A DNA stretch of 64,000 nt, from the NCBI RefSeq assembly GCF_000213175.1, contig NW_009799099.1, positions 5,025,161-5,089,160 on the forward strand. The letters run 5' to 3'. The stretch is from Neurospora tetrasperma FGSC 2508 (Eukaryota; Ascomycota; Sordariomycetes; Sordariales; Sordariaceae). The notes under the pieces are model-generated. The model searched no databases. It was given only the letters and a program-made list of their open reading frames with translations, and had not been told where the DNA came from. Positions 60,530 to 64,000 of this stretch are shown here, one piece after another; the stretch's first letter is position 1; each line of letters starts with the position of its first letter. The position numbers and the translations under genes were made by a program.

Positions 60530-62510
60530 ATGATGCCTCAACCACACGTCTTCAGCAGAACGCAGGGCGGTCTACTTCCAGAAGAATTTGGCTGCAATGA
60601 CGGGTGTACAGTCCATCCTGACCTGTACCATGATGCCGCAAATCTACTTCGAACGTATTACACTATTCCCGCTCGCTTTCTGAGTGGGACCTTGTTTCGA
60701 GAGACACCCTCGGGAAGCATAGATTCTGGGAGTCTTCAAGCTAGCGGCGTAGCACCGTGGCCCGGAACAAGTCCGGACGAAGGACACGGACACATCCCTC
60801 CCGCGCCCGGACAGCCTATCCGAGACAATGACCTGCTAAACATGTGTAAGTTGTTTGCCCCGTCTGGGAAACAATATGGGTCTGGGTATACGTTGCTGAC
60901 ACTACCAATCAATGCAGTCATCGACCTGATCGGCAATATGAAAGCATCCATAGATAGCAACCCGGATGCAGCCAACCCGTATATCCAACACTACATTCCG
61001 TTTTGTCTCAGATCGCCTCTCCTAACTCGCGTGGCCATATGCACAGCTGCAGGATGGCTCCATGTGGCGGGTATCATTGACACGACGGTAGCGATGGCAC
61101 ATAAGGGGCAAGCTATAGCGCTCTTGAATGAGCATATTAAGTCAAGCCTGGTAGCCGGAGACGAAGGAATAGCCGGAGTTGTTCAGCTCATTATCAACGA
61201 GTGGTATTGGGGCGAAAAGCAATCCCTCCATGCACATATGGGCGGCCTCTGTGAGATGATTAAACTTCGTGGTGGGTTTCGAACGCTGGGGCTGAACGGG
61301 CTGATTAGCAAACTTGCCATAACGTAAGATTCGATGGGCAGTATCATGTGAAAAGGGGTTGTGCTGACAAAGAATGCGCAGGTCGGACGTTGGAATTGCA
61401 TTGTGTTTTGAGATACCACCTTCTTTGCGAGGTGGCCCCGAGTTTGACTTTCAAGACAGCACCCAGCCCCCGTTGCAGCTGGCCCTGAACACGCCCTTGA
61501 TACCGATGATATCATCGGGATCTCTCCCACACTTTGCTTCATGCCACGAGGAGTTTGACATAGACCCCACCACGGCCTCGATCCTGGACGATATGCGGTT
61601 CCTTGTTTGCACAGTCCTCGGGCTTCCTGAGAACGCTTCCCCGACGGAACTACAGAAACTGCATCACACGGCTGCTTGGACTCATGACCAGATGTTGAGG
61701 CTTTCGACGGAAGGTCCTGTAACGAGACGACCTTCTTCGAGACCAGCCAACGCTCCATCTCCGGCAGTGGACATGACACTTGAGTCACGAACCAGGGGGG
61801 TTGTGGAGGGTAATAACGGGCTTACGGCGGCTGCATCACCTACAACACAAAACACCCAGCAATTTTCAGCATATGGTCTCGGAGTTCAACAGCAGGCAAC
61901 GGGACGCAGTTCCGAGGTCAGCGCGGGGGAGATGCCGAAAGAAAGAAAAGGAAGTTTGGGAGGAGACTTAGCTGTGCAACCCAGTCCTGAAGGCCCGGAC
62001 TATGTGTACCAAGCCATCAGGATATCGGCAATCCTGTACACTCGAGCCATCATGACACGGCGTCCGTTCAGCGAAGTGGTCAGCATGCAGGATTTCCTGG
62101 AGCTCTGGACGACGGCGTGGAGGGTTCCGCTGGCTAAATGGCGTTGTTTGCTGGGAGTCTTTAACTGGATGCTTCTGCCTCTGATATCAAGTGTAAAGAA
62201 CACAGGACATGATCTGTGGGTCAAGTCAATGATGAACACCACCCTGCTGCAAATGGGTATGGGGCATTGGGAGATTGCGCATAGTGCCATGGACGCGGCC
62301 ATGCGGCTTCAACGCTGGCTGAAGGGCGACAGCGTCAACCTGAAGGAAAACACTGGATCGTCAAACATGGAGCCTGGAAGCAGCAGGAGTAGGAGCGGCA
62401 GTGCCAGGAACGAGCTTGGAAAGGAATTCGACGAGCGTCGTGGGAGTGACGACAAGTCGAAGACGACGAGACTGGCGAAGGGAAAGGGGAAGGAGGCTGA
62501 ACCGAGGTGA
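60530..62510 (+). CDS. Fungal_trans_2-type regulator-like protein (no Zn2Cys6 seen)
   Basis: Two exons, 60530-61323 and 61382-62510, with a 58-nt GTAAGA...GCGCAG intron (CTGAC branch), give 640 residues from the first ATG; a second ATG follows at once. The frame is open upstream without an ATG, so an earlier exon is possible. The middle region matches the fungal-specific transcription factor domain of the Fungal_trans_2 kind: PGQPIRDNDLLNMCKLFAP, NPYIQHYIPFCLRSPLLTRVA, TAAGWLH, AHKGQAIALLNEHI, LIINEWYWGE, AHMGGLCEMIKLRGGF and, across the intron, LISKLAIT-SDVGIALCFEIPP. A second helical part (YVYQAIRISAILYTRAI, LWTTAWRVPLAKWRCLLGVFNWMLLPL) follows, then a Ser/Arg/Lys-rich tail. Such proteins are nuclear regulators, normally with an N-terminal Zn2Cys6 DNA-binding cluster, which is not visible here. 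Confidence 0.82.
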
Positions 62511-63281
62511 AGTTGGAGCACTGCCCTCGCTGCCATATGCCGATGCCATAACACTGGGAAAGCCTGAAGGCAACAAGTGACTTGGAAAGAACGGAATGCA
62601 GAGCGCAGGTAAGTAGGTACCTAGGTACCCGCGCAAATCTCAAGGCTGCCTTGCGCACCTTCCGTCATCTGATCTCATTTAAGATTTGGATGGTTCTCTT
62701 CATGTACACTAAGTACTGCAGGAGGAGCCAGCGCTATGATCAAGCGTACCAAACGGAGATAGCATGGTATTGAGTAGCGTCAGGCGTGTACTCGTGTGGT
62801 ACGAACTGGAAGTCCAACAGCTATGAATTCGTTGTGTTTGTGTATACATATCAGTCCTTGTAGGTTTGTTAGCGTGATTCTTGCCCCATATTTTCTTACA
62901 AGGGGGTGACAGGGGGAATTGCAAGGCGGGACACATCTATCTACGCAATCTGATTGGCTAAAACAATTGCCTGATCTCAAAGTGAGAATCTGGGATTCAA
63001 GCTGCCACCCGACACACAAACCCCCTTTATACCTCTACCTCTACTGGCTCAGAATTACTAAAGTCACTAAAATCAATCCCTTCCACCCTCTATAGTCGGT
63101 ATAATTGTAGGGCGTTTATAGGGTATTCGGCAGCCGTTGCATTCTTCGTCTGCGGGCTTCCCCCTGTCCAAAACCCCTGTGTGTAGGTACCAAGCTAACG
63201 AACCTACCAGGACTCAAGTGTACGTATGTATGTCACTGTTACCTATACTTGATACTTTTCAACCAGTTTTGCTGCTAGGGG

Positions 63282-63336
<55 letters not shown>

Positions 63337-64000
63337 AGAAGAAGAAAAGCAACCAGAGTTCGATCACTTCGTTCATTTCGTAACCCATCAAATCTTCCTC
63401 TCACGACCGGCAGCAAATGATCGGAGCCCGGGATTTGGGGGTCTGGCTTCCCCGCGGTAACATCATCCCCGGGCCGGGAATACTACATTGGCTGCCCCCG
63501 CTTCAACCCCGAGCGCACCCCGCTCCGCCCGGATAGTTATAATTACACACTAAAGGTAGTGGACTTGTGCCAACGTGTTGAGGGAAAAATAAGCTTCTAC
63601 TCCAAAATTCTCATTCTCGCAACTATTCCCATATCTTTTTCCATGGCTCCAATCAGTCGCTTCAGCGTCTTGCACATCGAAGGCTTCCTCCATTTGTTTA
63701 TTGGCTTTCTGGAGCGGCTTTCGATTTGTTGCGTCCTGAAACAATTTCTAACATCTTCCCTTTTCCTTGTGCTCATAAAAAACAAACAGACATATACATT
63801 GCCTGGGTTGAGAATCACCGCCTCCTTTGCTGGACTGTGATTTTGTTACTAAGGTTTTACGAACATAATTCAGGCAACCCCAAGGGGTTCAATTTTCACG
63901 ACGCCGTTGATTACCCGTGGCATAATTTTTGTGCGGAAAAGCCATTGTTGCGATATTTCCCATTGAACATCAATTCTTTTTGCGATGAATAACATCATTT
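62511..64000. other. Gene-free right end with long A run
   Basis: No gene recognised to the window edge. A 53-base A run followed by GAA repeats lies at 63282-63346. A frame at 63559-63840 is short and without a domain. Confidence 0.45.
63282..63346 (+). repeat. 53-nt poly(A) tract with GAA repeat tail
   Basis: Uninterrupted A from 63282 to 63334, then GAAGAAGAAGAA. It could be a fossil 3' end of a retroposed sequence or a replication-slippage tract; its exact length is uncertain in any assembly. Confidence 0.85.

Overview
The window reads as nuclear chromosomal DNA of a filamentous ascomycete (Pezizomycotina, most likely a Sordariomycete). The evidence is eukaryotic gene architecture (introns of about 40-200 nt with GT-AG ends and CTAAC/CTGAC-type branch sites), an intronless RNA polymerase III tRNA gene, and fungus-specific families: FunK1 kinase, DUF3435, NACHT/ankyrin NLR relatives, a MARVEL protein, HAM1-like and Fungal_trans_2. 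Genes are sparse, with long non-coding stretches. Introns and starts below were placed by hand from splice consensus and reading-frame continuity.

Left part (1-15.1 kb): an RRN10-like subunit of the RNA polymerase I upstream activation factor, then a visibly decayed zone. This holds a frame-broken relic of a CSA/ERCC8-like WD-repeat DNA repair gene, tRNA-Arg(ACG), about 4.7 kb with nothing recognisable, a relic of a DUF3435 (FluG-domain/Starship-captain-type) tyrosine recombinase, a GC-rich fragment resembling a Tad-like LINE on the opposite strand, and a PhzF-family gene that has lost its C-terminal half.

Centre (15.9-34.1 kb): an accessory-looking block. A giant NLR-like protein (STAND-type core without a visible Walker A, about 20 ankyrin repeats, C-terminal ZZ zinc finger) is transcribed away from a 1062-residue protein with degenerate ankyrins and a subtilase domain whose Asp/His/Ser triad is intact. 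These are followed by a 360-residue protein of unknown family and a FunK1 kinase. Subtilase, kinase and NLR modules recur in fungal non-self recognition and programmed cell death, so the block is the best candidate for an undescribed system here; that role is inference.

Right part (34.9-64 kb): mostly housekeeping genes. They are profilin (with an odd AT 5' splice site), a MAPEG membrane protein, a repeat protein with DxDxDG loops, a four-helix MARVEL protein, a HAM1-like lipid-transfer-fold protein, a patatin-like protein whose nucleophile Ser is replaced by Gly, and a Fungal_trans_2 regulator without a visible Zn2Cys6 cluster. A second NLR relic (NACHT P-loop) lies at 37.7-38.1 kb. Minisatellites, nested palindromes and long homopolymer runs lie between genes.
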